A program made the position numbers and the translations under genes. Below, piece by piece: positions 1-8,174 of a stretch of 37,005 nucleotides of DNA (position 1 is the first letter of the stretch; the number at the start of each line of letters is the position of its first letter). Origin of the DNA: Mesorhizobium sp. (GTDB lineage: Bacteria > Pseudomonadota > Alphaproteobacteria > Rhizobiales > Rhizobiaceae); the NCBI RefSeq assembly GCF_017306585.1, contig NZ_JAFKIC010000158.1, positions 1 to 37,005 of the forward strand. The letters are read 5' to 3'. The notes under the pieces were generated by a model. The model saw only the letters and a list, made by a program, of their open reading frames with translations, made no database searches and was not told the DNA's origin.

Positions 1-109
1 GGGGAGAAGGTGGCACGAAGGGCCGGATGAGGGGCAGCGCCAAGGTCTGCAAGGCTGGCTCCGCCCCTCATCTGCCTGCCGGCATCTTCTCCCCGTGAAC
101 GGGGAGAAG
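1..109. repeat. Intergenic palindromic repeat upstream of the importer operon
   Basis: The left part (about 1-48) and right part (about 50-94) are imperfect reverse complements: GGGGAGAAGGTGGC pairs with the segment ending GCATCTTCTCCCC, and GGATGAGGGGC pairs with GCCCCTCATC. A second, perfect small hairpin follows: CTTCTCCCC (86-94), loop GTGAAC, GGGGAGAAG (101-109). It resembles the abundant rhizobial intergenic palindromes, but family membership was not checked. It ends just before the GAGG (111-114) that serves as ribosome binding site for the gene starting at 121. The element may extend left of the window. Confidence 0.7.
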
Positions 110-120
110 CGAGGCTGACC

Positions 121-840
121 ATGGCCATCCTCGCGCTCTCCAATGTCTCGAAACGCTTCGGCGCCCTGACCGTCGCCGACGCGGTTTCGTTCGAACTGCG
201 CGAGGGCGAGGCGCTCGGCATCATTGGTCCGAACGGCGCCGGCAAGTCGACGCTGTTCAACCTGATCACCGGCAACATATCGGCCGATGCCGGCAGCATC
301 GCCTTCGACGGCCGCGACGTGACGCGGCTGCCGCCGATGCAGCGTTGCCTGGCCGGTGTCGGCCGCTCCTTCCAGATCCCGCAGCCTTTCGAGAAGCTGA
401 CCGTGTTCGAGAACCTGCTCGTCGCCGCCGCCTTCGGTGCAAGGAAGACCGAAGCCGAGGTCGCAGAGCGCTGCGCCGAAATCCTGGTCGAGACCGGACT
501 GATCGAACGCGCCAACCATCCCGCCGGAGCCTTGAGCCTGTTGCAGCGCAAGCGCCTGGAACTTGCCCGCGCCCTGGCGACCGAACCGAAGCTCCTGCTG
601 CTCGACGAGATCGCCGGCGGCCTCACCGAGGGCGAGTGCGGCATGCTGGTCGATACGATCAGGGGCATACACAGGGCCGGCATGTCGATCATCTGGATCG
701 AGCATGTGCTGCATGCGCTGAATTCGGTGGTCGAGCGGCTGCTGGTGCTCAATTTCGGCAAGGTGATCGGCATGGGCGCGCCAGACGCCGTCATGGCCTC
801 GCGCGAGGTGCGCGAAATCTATCTCGGGATCGAGATCTGA
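121..840 (+). CDS. Branched-chain amino acid-type ABC transporter ATPase (LivG-like)
   Basis: This 239-residue protein is one of two ATPases that would power a LivHMGF-type importer at the inner membrane. The Walker A motif GPNGAGKST lies at residues 36-44 and Walker B reads LLLLDEIAGGL. The signature motif is LSLLQRKRLELARAL, lacking the usual LSGGQ or YGQQ core, a deviation seen in some LivG-like proteins. GAGG sits 6 bases before the ATG. The stop overlaps the next start (TGATG), so translation is probably coupled. The two permeases follow, but no solute-binding protein is present; it may lie left of the window. Because the operon continues into an aromatic hydroxylase and a ring-cleavage dioxygenase, the cargo is more likely an aromatic acid or phenol than an amino acid; that is inference. 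Confidence 0.9.
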   Translation: MAILALSNVSKRFGALTVADAVSFELREGEALGIIGPNGAGKSTLFNLITGNISADAGSIAFDGRDVTRLPPMQRCLAGVGRSFQIPQPFEKLTVFENLLVAAAFGARKTEAEVAERCAEILVETGLIERANHPAGALSLLQRKRLELARALATEPKLLLLDEIAGGLTEGECGMLVDTIRGIHRAGMSIIWIEHVLHALNSVVERLLVLNFGKVIGMGAPDAVMASREVREIYLGIEI

Positions 841-1541
841 TGGCGCTGCTCGAGACAACAGGGCTCACCGCGCGCTATGGCGACTTCCAGGCGCTGTTCG
901 GCGTCGACATCGCACTGAACCAAGGCGAGACGATTGCCATCATCGGCGCCAACGGCGCCGGCAAGACGACGCTGATGCGCTCGATATCGGGCGTGTTGGC
1001 CAGCGAGCCCGAGGCGGTGCTGTTCGATGGCGAGAAGATCGGCGCCCTGCCTGCGCCCGACATCGTCGCGCGCGGCATCGCCATGGTGCCGGAGGGGCGA
1101 AAGTTGTTTGCCTCGCTCAGCGTCGAGGAGAACCTGCTCATCGGCCGCTATGGCCGCGCTGTCGAGGGACATTGGAACCTCGATACGGTCTACGACCTGT
1201 TCCCGATCCTCAGGGAAAGACGCGCCAATCCCGGTACAGCCCTGTCCGGCGGCCAGCAGCAGATGGTGGCGATCGGCCGCGCGCTGATGTCCAACCCGCG
1301 CGTTCTCTTGTGCGACGAGATCAGCCTTGGCCTGGCACCGGTCGTCATCAGGGATATCTACGCCGCCTTTCCGCGCATCCGTGAGGCCGGAGCTTCGATC
1401 GTCGTGGTCGAGCAGGACATCGGCCAGGCGCTCAAGGTCGCGGACCGCGTCTACTGCATGATGGAGGGGCGGATCACGCTGACGGGAGCGCCGGCGACAC
1501 TGACGCGGGAGACGATTCATGCCGCGTATTTCGGGCATTGA
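840..1541 (+). CDS. Branched-chain amino acid-type ABC transporter ATPase (LivF-like)
   Basis: The second ATPase of the importer has 233 residues, the usual LivF length. Walker A is GANGAGKTT (residues 36-44), the signature is intact as LSGGQQQMVAIGRAL, and the Walker B region reads VLLCDEISLGLAP, followed by VVVEQD, whose pattern fits LivF proteins. The start was placed at the ATG that shares its A with the previous stop codon; a longer upstream reading would run through livG-like coding sequence in another frame. About 80 bases separate its stop from the first permease start, with no obvious promoter. Confidence 0.9.
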   Translation: MALLETTGLTARYGDFQALFGVDIALNQGETIAIIGANGAGKTTLMRSISGVLASEPEAVLFDGEKIGALPAPDIVARGIAMVPEGRKLFASLSVEENLLIGRYGRAVEGHWNLDTVYDLFPILRERRANPGTALSGGQQQMVAIGRALMSNPRVLLCDEISLGLAPVVIRDIYAAFPRIREAGASIVVVEQDIGQALKVADRVYCMMEGRITLTGAPATLTRETIHAAYFGH

Positions 1542-1621
1542 GGGATGGTGATGCAGAACCTGCTACAACCGCACCCAGCCACCCCCCTCGGCGTTGCCAA
1601 TCGGCGATCAGGTCAAACCCC

Positions 1622-2488
1622 ATGACCAGCGCGCTCGACACCATCATCCAGGGCATATTGCTTGGCGGCCTCTACGCCCTGTTCGCGGCCGGCCTGAGCC
1701 TCGTCTTCGGCATCATGCGGCTGGTCAACCTGGCGCATGGCGATCTCATCGTGCTGGCCGCCTTCCTGATCCTGGTGCTGGTGACCGCGCTCGGCCTCAA
1801 TCCTTTCGTGGCCGCGCTGGTGGCGATGCCGCTGATGTTCGCCGCCGGCTGGGCGCTGCAGTACTTCCTGCTCAACCGCACATTGGGCGCCGACATCCTG
1901 CCGCCGTTGCTCGTTACCTTCGGGCTTTCGATCGTCATCCAGAACGGCCTGCTCGAAGGCTTCACCGCCGACAGCCGGCGCATTTCGGCTGGCGGTCTGG
2001 AATCGGCCTCCCTGGCGCTCGGGCCGGTCAATGTCGGCGTCATGCCGCTGCTGACGCTTGTCTCAGCCATTGCCGTCATCATCGGCCTGAACCAGCTTTT
2101 CTACCGCACATCGCTCGGCCGCGCCTTCCGCGCCACCTCGGACGATCCGGTCACCGCGGGGCTGATGGGCATCAGGCCGAAGCGTATCTTCGCCACCGCC
2201 ACCGGCATCGCCATGGTGGTGGTGACGATCGCCGCGCTCTATCTCGGCACCCGCGCCAATTTCGACCCGACCATCGGGCCGGCGCGGCTGATCTACGCCT
2301 TCGAGGCGGTCATCATCGGCGGCCTCGGCTCGCTCTGGGGCACGCTCGCCGGCGGCATCGTCATCGGCATCGCCCAGACCTTCGGCGCCGCGATCAACCC
2401 GGAATGGCAGATCCTCGCCGGGCACCTGGCGTTTCTGCTGGTGCTTCTGGTCAGGCCGCGCGGGCTGTTTCCTCGGGCGGTGGATTGA
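1622..2488 (+). CDS. Branched-chain amino acid-type ABC transporter permease (LivH-like)
   Basis: This 288-residue integral membrane protein is one half of the membrane channel. It opens with the LivH pattern of a short N terminus (MTSALDTIIQGILLGG) followed by YALFAAGLSLVFGIMRLVN and repeated hydrophobic helices to the C terminus. EAVIIGGLGSLWGT near residue 240 matches the conserved cytoplasmic loop that contacts the ATPase. The reading frame is open back to 1538, but the upstream residues are hydrophilic and unlike the family, so the ATG at 1622 was chosen although its ribosome binding site is weak. Its stop is 5 bases before the next permease. Confidence 0.88.
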   Translation: MTSALDTIIQGILLGGLYALFAAGLSLVFGIMRLVNLAHGDLIVLAAFLILVLVTALGLNPFVAALVAMPLMFAAGWALQYFLLNRTLGADILPPLLVTFGLSIVIQNGLLEGFTADSRRISAGGLESASLALGPVNVGVMPLLTLVSAIAVIIGLNQLFYRTSLGRAFRATSDDPVTAGLMGIRPKRIFATATGIAMVVVTIAALYLGTRANFDPTIGPARLIYAFEAVIIGGLGSLWGTLAGGIVIGIAQTFGAAINPEWQILAGHLAFLLVLLVRPRGLFPRAVD

Positions 2489-2493
2489 GCGCC

Positions 2494-3582
2494 ATGACCG
2501 ACACCTCGCTCACCCCATGGAAAGTCGAGACGCGCACCAAGGCGTCGGCGATATCCGCCATCGTCGCCGCGCTCCTCGTCCTGTTCGCTTTCGCCGCCCC
2601 TCTCTTCGCCTCGCGCAGCGTGCTGCAGGACCTTTTCTTCATCCTGACCATGCTGGTGCTGGCGCAGAACTGGAACCTGCTTGCCGGCTATGCCGGGCTG
2701 GTCTCGGTCGGTCAGCAGGCGTTCGTCGGCTTCGGCGCCTACGCCATGTTCGCGCTCGTCATTCTTGCCGGGCTCGACCCTCTGGCGGCGATTGTGCTTG
2801 CCGGCATTGCCAGCGCCTTGCTTGCCGTCCCCACCGCCTTCTTCCTGTTTCGCCTGCAGGGCGCCTATTTCGCCATCGGCAGCTGGGTCATCGCCGAAGT
2901 GGTGCGGCTGGCGCTGGCGCAATGGAAGACGCTGGGCGGCGGCACCGGCACCTCGCTGCCGCGCGAAGCGACGCGCGACATGCCGGCGCTGAAATTCATC
3001 GGCGACCTGTTCGGGGTCAAATCCTCGGGCGCGGGCGATATCCTCACCTATTGGCTGACCCTGCTGCTCGCCATCGCCACCATCTTTCTCGTCTACCGCC
3101 TGCTGCGCTCCAAACAGGGATTGGGTCTCGCCGCCGTGCGCGACAACCAGGAGGCGGCACGCTCCGTCGGCGTCGACGCACGCCGCATGAAGACGCTCGT
3201 CTATCTGGCCGCCGCCTTCGGCACCGGCCTGTGCGGTGCGCTGATCTATGTCCAGAAGGCACGTATCTCGCCGGACGCCGCCTTCTCCGTGGTCGACTGG
3301 ACCGCCTATGTCATCTTCATCGTCGTCATCGGCGGCATCGGCACCATCGAAGGGCCGATCGTCGGCGTCATCGTCTTCTATCTTCTGCAGACCCTGCTCG
3401 CCGACTACGGCTCCTGGTATCTGCTGATCCTCGGCCTGGTCGGCATCGCCACCATGCTGTTTGCGCCACGCGGCCTCTGGGGCCTGTTCGCCGACCGCAC
3501 CGGCATCCAGCTGTTTCCCGTCCGCCGGCGGCTGACCGGCGGACCGTTATCATCGACAAGAAAGGGAGGGCCGCATGGCTGA
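2494..3582 (+). CDS. Branched-chain amino acid-type ABC transporter permease (LivM-like)
   Basis: The 362-residue partner permease is longer than the LivH-like one, as usual for LivM. It has a hydrophilic N terminus of about 20 residues, then hydrophobic helices. GLVSVGQQAFVGFGAYAMF is the typical LivM segment after the second helix, and VVIGGIGTIEGPIVG (near residue 275) is the ATPase-contact loop. The last 8 bases overlap the start of the hydroxylase at 3575, which ties transport and catabolism into one transcript. Confidence 0.88.
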   Translation: MTDTSLTPWKVETRTKASAISAIVAALLVLFAFAAPLFASRSVLQDLFFILTMLVLAQNWNLLAGYAGLVSVGQQAFVGFGAYAMFALVILAGLDPLAAIVLAGIASALLAVPTAFFLFRLQGAYFAIGSWVIAEVVRLALAQWKTLGGGTGTSLPREATRDMPALKFIGDLFGVKSSGAGDILTYWLTLLLAIATIFLVYRLLRSKQGLGLAAVRDNQEAARSVGVDARRMKTLVYLAAAFGTGLCGALIYVQKARISPDAAFSVVDWTAYVIFIVVIGGIGTIEGPIVGVIVFYLLQTLLADYGSWYLLILGLVGIATMLFAPRGLWGLFADRTGIQLFPVRRRLTGGPLSSTRKGGPHG

Positions 3583-5341
3583 CACCACCACAGACGTGCT
3601 GATCATCGGGACCGGGCCGGCCGGTTCGGCGACCGCGGCGCTGCTTTCGACCTATGGCGTCGAGAACATGATCATCAACCGCTACCGCTGGCTGGCTTCG
3701 ACGCCACGCGCCCACATCACCAACCAGCGCACCATGGAGGTGCTGCGCGACCTCGGCAGGGAGGTCGAGGCGGAAGCCTACATGCACGCCACCGAGCAGG
3801 ATCTGATGGGCGAGAACGTGTTCTGCACCTCGCTCGCCGGCGAGGAGATCGGCCGCATGCGCAGTTGGGGCAAGCATCCGCTCTCCCGCGCCGAGCATCT
3901 CCTGTCCTCGCCCTCGCACATGAACGACCTGCCGCAGACCTTCATGGAGCCGCTGCTGTTCAAGACCGCCTGCTCGCGCGGCACGCAGGCGCGCATGTCG
4001 ACGGAATATGTCTCCCACGTCCAGGATGCCGAGGGCGTCACCACGACCTGCCGCGACCGCCTGACCGGCAAGGATTTCACGGTGCGCTCGAAATATCTGG
4101 TCGGCGCCGATGGCGGCAATTCGCTGGTCGCCGAACATGCCGGCCTGCCCTTCGAGGGCAGGATGGGCGTCGGCGGCTCGATGAACATCCTGTTCAAGGC
4201 CGACCTGTCGAAATACGTCGCCCATCGCCCGTCCGTGCTCTACTGGGTGGTGCAGCCCGGCGCCGATGTCGGCGGCATCGGCATGGGCCTGGTGCGCATG
4301 ATCCGGCCGTGGAACGAATGGCTGATCGTCTGGGGCTACGACATCAACCAGCCGGCGCCGAAGGTCGACGACGCCTTCGCCAAAAAGGTGGCGCGCGACC
4401 TGGTCGGCGATCCCGAGCTTGAGATCGAGATCCAGTCGGTATCGACCTGGACCGTCAACAACATGTACGCCACGCAGACCTCCAAGGGCCGCGTCTTCTG
4501 CATGGGCGATGCCATCCATCGCCACCCGCCGTCGAACGGGCTGGGTTCCAACACCTCGATCCAGGACGGTTTCAATCTTGCCTGGAAGCTCGCCTATGTC
4601 CTCAAGGGCAAGGCCGGCGAAAGGCTCCTCGACAGCTATTCGCGGGAGCGCGCGCCGGTGGCGAAACAGATCGTCACCCGCGCCAACAAGTCGATCGAGG
4701 AATTCGGCCCGATCTTCAAGGCGCTCGGCCTGCTCGATTCCATCGACCCGGTGAAGATGCAGTCGAACATGGATGCGCGCTGCGACGACACCCCGGCCGC
4801 GGAGACACAGCGCGCGAAGATCCGCGAGACCATCGCCGCCAAAGTCTATGAGTTCGACGCCCATGGCGTCGAGATGAACCAGCGCTACAAATCGGGTGCA
4901 ATCGTGACCGACGGCCAGAAGGAGCCGGCTTTCGAGAAAGACGCCGAGCTGCACTACCAGCCGACATCCTGGCCGGGCGCACGTCTGCCGCATGCCTGGC
5001 TGCACTCCGACGACCCGGCCCATCGAGGTGGCAAGGTTTCCACGCTGGACCTTGCGGGTCACGGCAAATTCACCGTCCTGACCGGCATTGGCGGTCAGGG
5101 ATGGCTCGACGCGGCCAGAGTGGTCGGCAAGGATCTCGGCATCGACATATCAGGCCACATGATCGGTCCGCGCCAGCCCTGGCAGGATTTCTCGGGCGAC
5201 TGGGCGCGCGCCCGCGAAATTCGCGACAGCGGCGCGCTTCTGGTGCGCCCGGACCAGCATGTCGGCTGGCGCAGCGATGCGATCAGCGCCGACCCGGCAG
5301 CCGATCTGCGCCGGGCCCTGACGGCAATCCTGGACAGGTGA
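3575..5341 (+). CDS. FAD-dependent aromatic hydroxylase (phenol/resorcinol/TfdB family)
   Basis: This 588-residue group A flavoprotein monooxygenase would hydroxylate a phenolic ring using NAD(P)H and oxygen. The FAD fingerprint IGTGPAGSA is at residues 11-19, the DG motif YLVGADGGNS is around 175-184, and the GD motif CMGDAIHRHPPSNGLGSN begins near 309. The C-terminal part (about 400-588) fits the thioredoxin-like domain of phenol and dichlorophenol hydroxylases. The N-terminal PRAHITNQRTMEVLRDLG resembles TfdB-like enzymes. Because the next gene looks like a hydroxyquinol dioxygenase, a resorcinol-type substrate is the best guess; phenol, chlorophenol or another hydroxyarene is possible. 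It overlaps the permease by 8 bases and ends 5 bases before the dioxygenase. Confidence 0.85.
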   Translation: MADTTTDVLIIGTGPAGSATAALLSTYGVENMIINRYRWLASTPRAHITNQRTMEVLRDLGREVEAEAYMHATEQDLMGENVFCTSLAGEEIGRMRSWGKHPLSRAEHLLSSPSHMNDLPQTFMEPLLFKTACSRGTQARMSTEYVSHVQDAEGVTTTCRDRLTGKDFTVRSKYLVGADGGNSLVAEHAGLPFEGRMGVGGSMNILFKADLSKYVAHRPSVLYWVVQPGADVGGIGMGLVRMIRPWNEWLIVWGYDINQPAPKVDDAFAKKVARDLVGDPELEIEIQSVSTWTVNNMYATQTSKGRVFCMGDAIHRHPPSNGLGSNTSIQDGFNLAWKLAYVLKGKAGERLLDSYSRERAPVAKQIVTRANKSIEEFGPIFKALGLLDSIDPVKMQSNMDARCDDTPAAETQRAKIRETIAAKVYEFDAHGVEMNQRYKSGAIVTDGQKEPAFEKDAELHYQPTSWPGARLPHAWLHSDDPAHRGGKVSTLDLAGHGKFTVLTGIGGQGWLDAARVVGKDLGIDISGHMIGPRQPWQDFSGDWARAREIRDSGALLVRPDQHVGWRSDAISADPAADLRRALTAILDR

Positions 5342-5346
5342 GAGAC

Positions 5347-6225
5347 ATGGAAGCGCACGAAAAAGGCTTCTTCACCGAAGCGAATTCGGTCGAGGTCGTC
5401 ACCGGCCGCAACAGGAACGCCGCCAGCGAGCGGCTGAAAGCGGTGATGGAGGTCATCACCCGCAAGTTGCACGAGGCGGTCAAGGAGATCGAGCCGACGC
5501 AGGACGAATGGTTCGAGGCGATCCTGTTCCTGACCAGAACCGGCCAGCTCTCCACCGAATGGCGGCAGGAGTTCATCCTGTTGTCCGACGTGCTGGGCGT
5601 TTCGATGCTGGTCGACGCCATCAACAACCGAAAGCCGTCAGGCGCCTCGGAATCGACTGTGCTCGGGCCGTTCCACATCGCCGACGCGCCGGAACTGCCG
5701 ATGGGCGCCAACATCTGCCTCGACCAGAAGGGCGAGGACATGTTCATCCATGGCCGCATCCTCGACATCCAGGGCAAGCCGATCGCCAACGCCGTGCTCG
5801 ATGTCTGGCAGGCCAATGACGAGGGCTTCTACGACGTCCAGCAGAAAGGCATCCAGCCCGATTTCAACCTGCGCGGCGTCTTCCGCACCGGCGCCGACGG
5901 CCGCTACTGGTTTCGCGCGGTGAAGCCGAAATTCTACCCCATCCCCGACGACGGCACCGTGGGCAAGCTGCTCCATGCGCTCGGCCGGCACCCCTACCGC
6001 CCGGCGCATCTCCACTACATCCTCAAGGCCGACGGCTTCGAGACGCTGACTACCCACATTTTCGATCCCGACGACCCCTACATCAATTCGGACGCGGTGT
6101 TCGGCGTGAAGGAAAGCCTGCTGGCCGAGTTCAAGCGGATCGACGACCCCGCGCGCGCCAGGAGCCTGGAATTCGCCAACCCATTCTGGGAGGTCGAGCA
6201 CGATTTCGTGCTGGCGAGGGGCTGA
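5347..6225 (+). CDS. Intradiol ring-cleavage dioxygenase, hydroxyquinol 1,2-dioxygenase-like
   Basis: This 292-residue non-haem Fe(III) enzyme would open a catechol-type ring between the two hydroxyls; with hydroxyquinol the product is maleylacetate. The N-terminal helical dimerisation domain covers about residues 1-100, followed by ESTVLGPFHIADAPE. The intradiol signature runs from IHGRIL to GFYD at about 134-163. The four expected iron ligands are present with family-like spacing: Tyr162, Tyr197, His221 and His223 (in RPAHLHY). Wording of the 'VLGPFH' segment favours hydroxyquinol over catechol dioxygenase. Maleylacetate reductase, the next enzyme of that pathway, is not in the window. The start was set at the ATG after GAGAC, 5 bases past the hydroxylase stop. 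Confidence 0.87.
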   Translation: MEAHEKGFFTEANSVEVVTGRNRNAASERLKAVMEVITRKLHEAVKEIEPTQDEWFEAILFLTRTGQLSTEWRQEFILLSDVLGVSMLVDAINNRKPSGASESTVLGPFHIADAPELPMGANICLDQKGEDMFIHGRILDIQGKPIANAVLDVWQANDEGFYDVQQKGIQPDFNLRGVFRTGADGRYWFRAVKPKFYPIPDDGTVGKLLHALGRHPYRPAHLHYILKADGFETLTTHIFDPDDPYINSDAVFGVKESLLAEFKRIDDPARARSLEFANPFWEVEHDFVLARG

Positions 6226-6411
6226 CGACCCATCCTTTCCGACGAAGTACCGTAGCGGCGGCCTCGCCGCCGGACCAACGGCGCTTGCCTTCACGCACCA
6301 CCGCTGCCAGACCACCACGGTTCGGCATCACTGACCAAAGTCACGGTTTTGTGTTCGGCAAACAAGGCCGCGCTGGAAAGGACCGTTGATCGTGACGCGC
6401 TCCTAGCATAA

Positions 6412-6441
6412 ACGTTATACCGTTACCGTTACACTATAACG
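6412..6441 (+). promoter_or_regulatory. Zur-box-like operator before znuA
   Basis: GTTACACTATAAC (6428-6440) is a 13-base palindrome with one mismatched pair, and with flanking C and G becomes 15 bases. It fits the GTTATA-N-TATAAC type of Zur site described in alphaproteobacteria. A further half site, ACGTTATA (6412-6419), mirrors TATAACGT (6435-6442). It lies 60-90 bases before znuA, and a zur gene ends the same operon, so zinc-dependent autorepression is the natural reading. Confidence 0.7.
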
Positions 6442-6501
6442 TCACATCGACATGTCTGGCGTGAGCGTTCCGCGCCCAGATTTCCTTAGAGGAGACCAAG
6501 G

Positions 6502-7380
6502 ATGCGTTCCCTTCCCTTCCTGGCCGCGCTGCTGGTTGCCGCGCCGCTGCTGACCGGCAATGCCCGCGCGGAAGAAAAGCTCAACATCGTGGCGGCCGAG
6601 AATTTCTACGGCGACCTCGCCCGCCAGATCGGCGGCAGCCACGTCGCCGTCACCAGCATCCTTTCCAACCCCGACGACGATCCGCATCTCTTCGAGACCA
6701 GCCCATCGACGGCGCGCACCATCGCGGATGCCAAGGTCATCATTTACAATGGCGCCGACTACGACCCGTGGATGGACAAGCTGCTCGCGGCATCGGGCAA
6801 GCCGGATCGCACGACCATCATCGCCGCCGACCTGATCGGCAAGAAGTCGGGCGACAACCCGCATCTCTGGTACAATCCGGCGACGCTGCCGGCAGTCGCC
6901 AAAGCGCTCGCCGCGGATCTGTCGAAACGCGACCCCACCAACGCGGCGCACTACAACGCGAATCTGAAGATATTCCAGTCGTCACTCGAGGGCATCGACA
7001 AGGAGATCAGCGACGTCAAGAAGACCTATGCCGGCACCGAAGTGACCGCCACCGAGCCGGTGTTCGGCTACATGGCGGAGGCGCTTGGTCTGAAGATGCT
7101 GAACTATGATTTCCAAGTGACGGTGATGAACAACGCCGAGCCGAGCCCGACACAGGTTGCCGCATTCGAAAACAGCCTGAAGGACGGTTCGGCCAAGATC
7201 CTGTTCTACAATTCCCAGGTGACTGACGAGGCGACGACCAAGCTTCTCGACCTCGCCAGGCAGAACAAGGTCACCGTCATCGGTGTCACCGAGACGGAGC
7301 CGGCCGGCCAGACGATCCAGACCTGGTTCAGCGGACAGATCTACGCTGTACAAAAGGCACTTGCGGCCCGCACGCAATGA
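6502..7380 (+). CDS. znuA: Zinc (or manganese) ABC transporter substrate-binding protein, ZnuA-like
   Basis: This 292-residue periplasmic metal receptor of the cluster A-I (TroA/ZnuA) family starts with a signal peptide ending near ARA/EE (residues 21-25). Likely ligands are His62 (in DDDPHLFE), His121 (in NPHLWYNP), Glu185 (in TEPVFGY) and an acidic residue at 264 or 266 (in TETEPAG). The long His/Asp-rich loop common in ZnuA is absent, and Glu stands where zinc-specific ZnuA usually has its third His, a pattern closer to PsaA/MntA manganese receptors. The upstream Zur-like box and terminal zur gene still favour zinc. AGAGGAG lies before the ATG. The stop overlaps the ATPase start (ATGA). 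Confidence 0.85.
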   Translation: MRSLPFLAALLVAAPLLTGNARAEEKLNIVAAENFYGDLARQIGGSHVAVTSILSNPDDDPHLFETSPSTARTIADAKVIIYNGADYDPWMDKLLAASGKPDRTTIIAADLIGKKSGDNPHLWYNPATLPAVAKALAADLSKRDPTNAAHYNANLKIFQSSLEGIDKEISDVKKTYAGTEVTATEPVFGYMAEALGLKMLNYDFQVTVMNNAEPSPTQVAAFENSLKDGSAKILFYNSQVTDEATTKLLDLARQNKVTVIGVTETEPAGQTIQTWFSGQIYAVQKALAARTQ

Positions 7381-8174
7381 GCGCAGTGGCGTTCGAACGG
7401 GTGACGCTGAGCCATGGCGGGGCACGCCCGATTCTTTGCGACGTCTCCTTCTCGATTCCGCAAGGCGCCTTTGTCGGCCTTCTCGGCGCCAACGGCGCCG
7501 GCAAGACGACGATGCTGCGCGCGATACTGGGGCTCATAAAGCCCTTGAGCGGAACAATATCGGTGCTAGGCAAACCACCCACGCGCGGCAATGCAACAAT
7601 CGGCTATATGCCGCAGGCGCGGCGCACCTTGGTGCATCCGGGCATCAGCGGCATCGACTTCGTGCTGAGCGCGGCGGGCGGCCATCGCTGGGGCTGGCCT
7701 GTCGCATCCGCCATCGAGAAGGAGGCCGCCTGGAAGGCGCTAGAAGCGGTCGGAGCGGGCGACCTTGCCCTGCGCCCGCTGGCGGAACTCTCGGGCGGCG
7801 AGCGTCAACGGATATTGATCGCCCAGGCGCTGATCGGGGATCCCATGCTCCTGCTGCTCGACGAGCCGCTGATCAGCCTCGACGCCGCGCACCAGCGCAC
7901 GATCATCGACCTCGTGCACGCGATTGGCGAACGGCTCGGCATCGCCGTGCTGTTCTGCTCGCATGAGATCAACCCGCTGCTACGCGCTGTCGACCGCGTT
8001 CTCTATCTCGGCAATGCCAAGGCCGCGATCGGCGGTGTCGACGAGGTGATCAGCGGGCCGGTTCTGTCGAAACTCTACGGCACGCCAATCAACGTGGTGC
8101 GGGTCGCGGGCCGAATCTTCGTGATGGCCGACGACGTCGAAGTCGAGGCCGGAACACATGTCCACGATGTTTGA
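7377..8174 (+). CDS. znuC: Zinc ABC transporter ATPase, ZnuC-like
   Basis: The 265-residue ATPase of the metal importer has Walker A GANGAGKTT near residues 38-46, signature LSGGERQRILIAQAL, Walker B LLLLDEPLISLD and the switch His in CSHEINPL. The phrase GYMPQARR fits the Q-loop of MntB/ZnuC-type ATPases. It starts inside the znuA stop (4-base overlap), and its end overlaps the permease start by 17 bases, so the three importer parts are made from one message. Confidence 0.87.
   Translation: MSAVAFERVTLSHGGARPILCDVSFSIPQGAFVGLLGANGAGKTTMLRAILGLIKPLSGTISVLGKPPTRGNATIGYMPQARRTLVHPGISGIDFVLSAAGGHRWGWPVASAIEKEAAWKALEAVGAGDLALRPLAELSGGERQRILIAQALIGDPMLLLLDEPLISLDAAHQRTIIDLVHAIGERLGIAVLFCSHEINPLLRAVDRVLYLGNAKAAIGGVDEVISGPVLSKLYGTPINVVRVAGRIFVMADDVEVEAGTHVHDV

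Noticed and set aside
1594-3582. Fusion of a long upstream frame with the LivM-like permease (662 codons)
   Set aside because: The first part is livH-like read in the wrong frame; the ATG at 2494 gives a normal LivM.
3368-5062. Long open frame (564 codons) on the minus strand across the hydroxylase gene
   Set aside because: It is antisense to a protein with FAD and GD motifs, shows no recognisable domain, and is Arg/Asp/His/Gly-rich as expected from reading high-GC genes in the wrong frame.
6226-6330. Terminator after the dioxygenase gene, hairpin GGCGGC-CTC-GCCGCC at 6257-6271
   Set aside because: The stem is short and no T run follows, so termination there is not supported.
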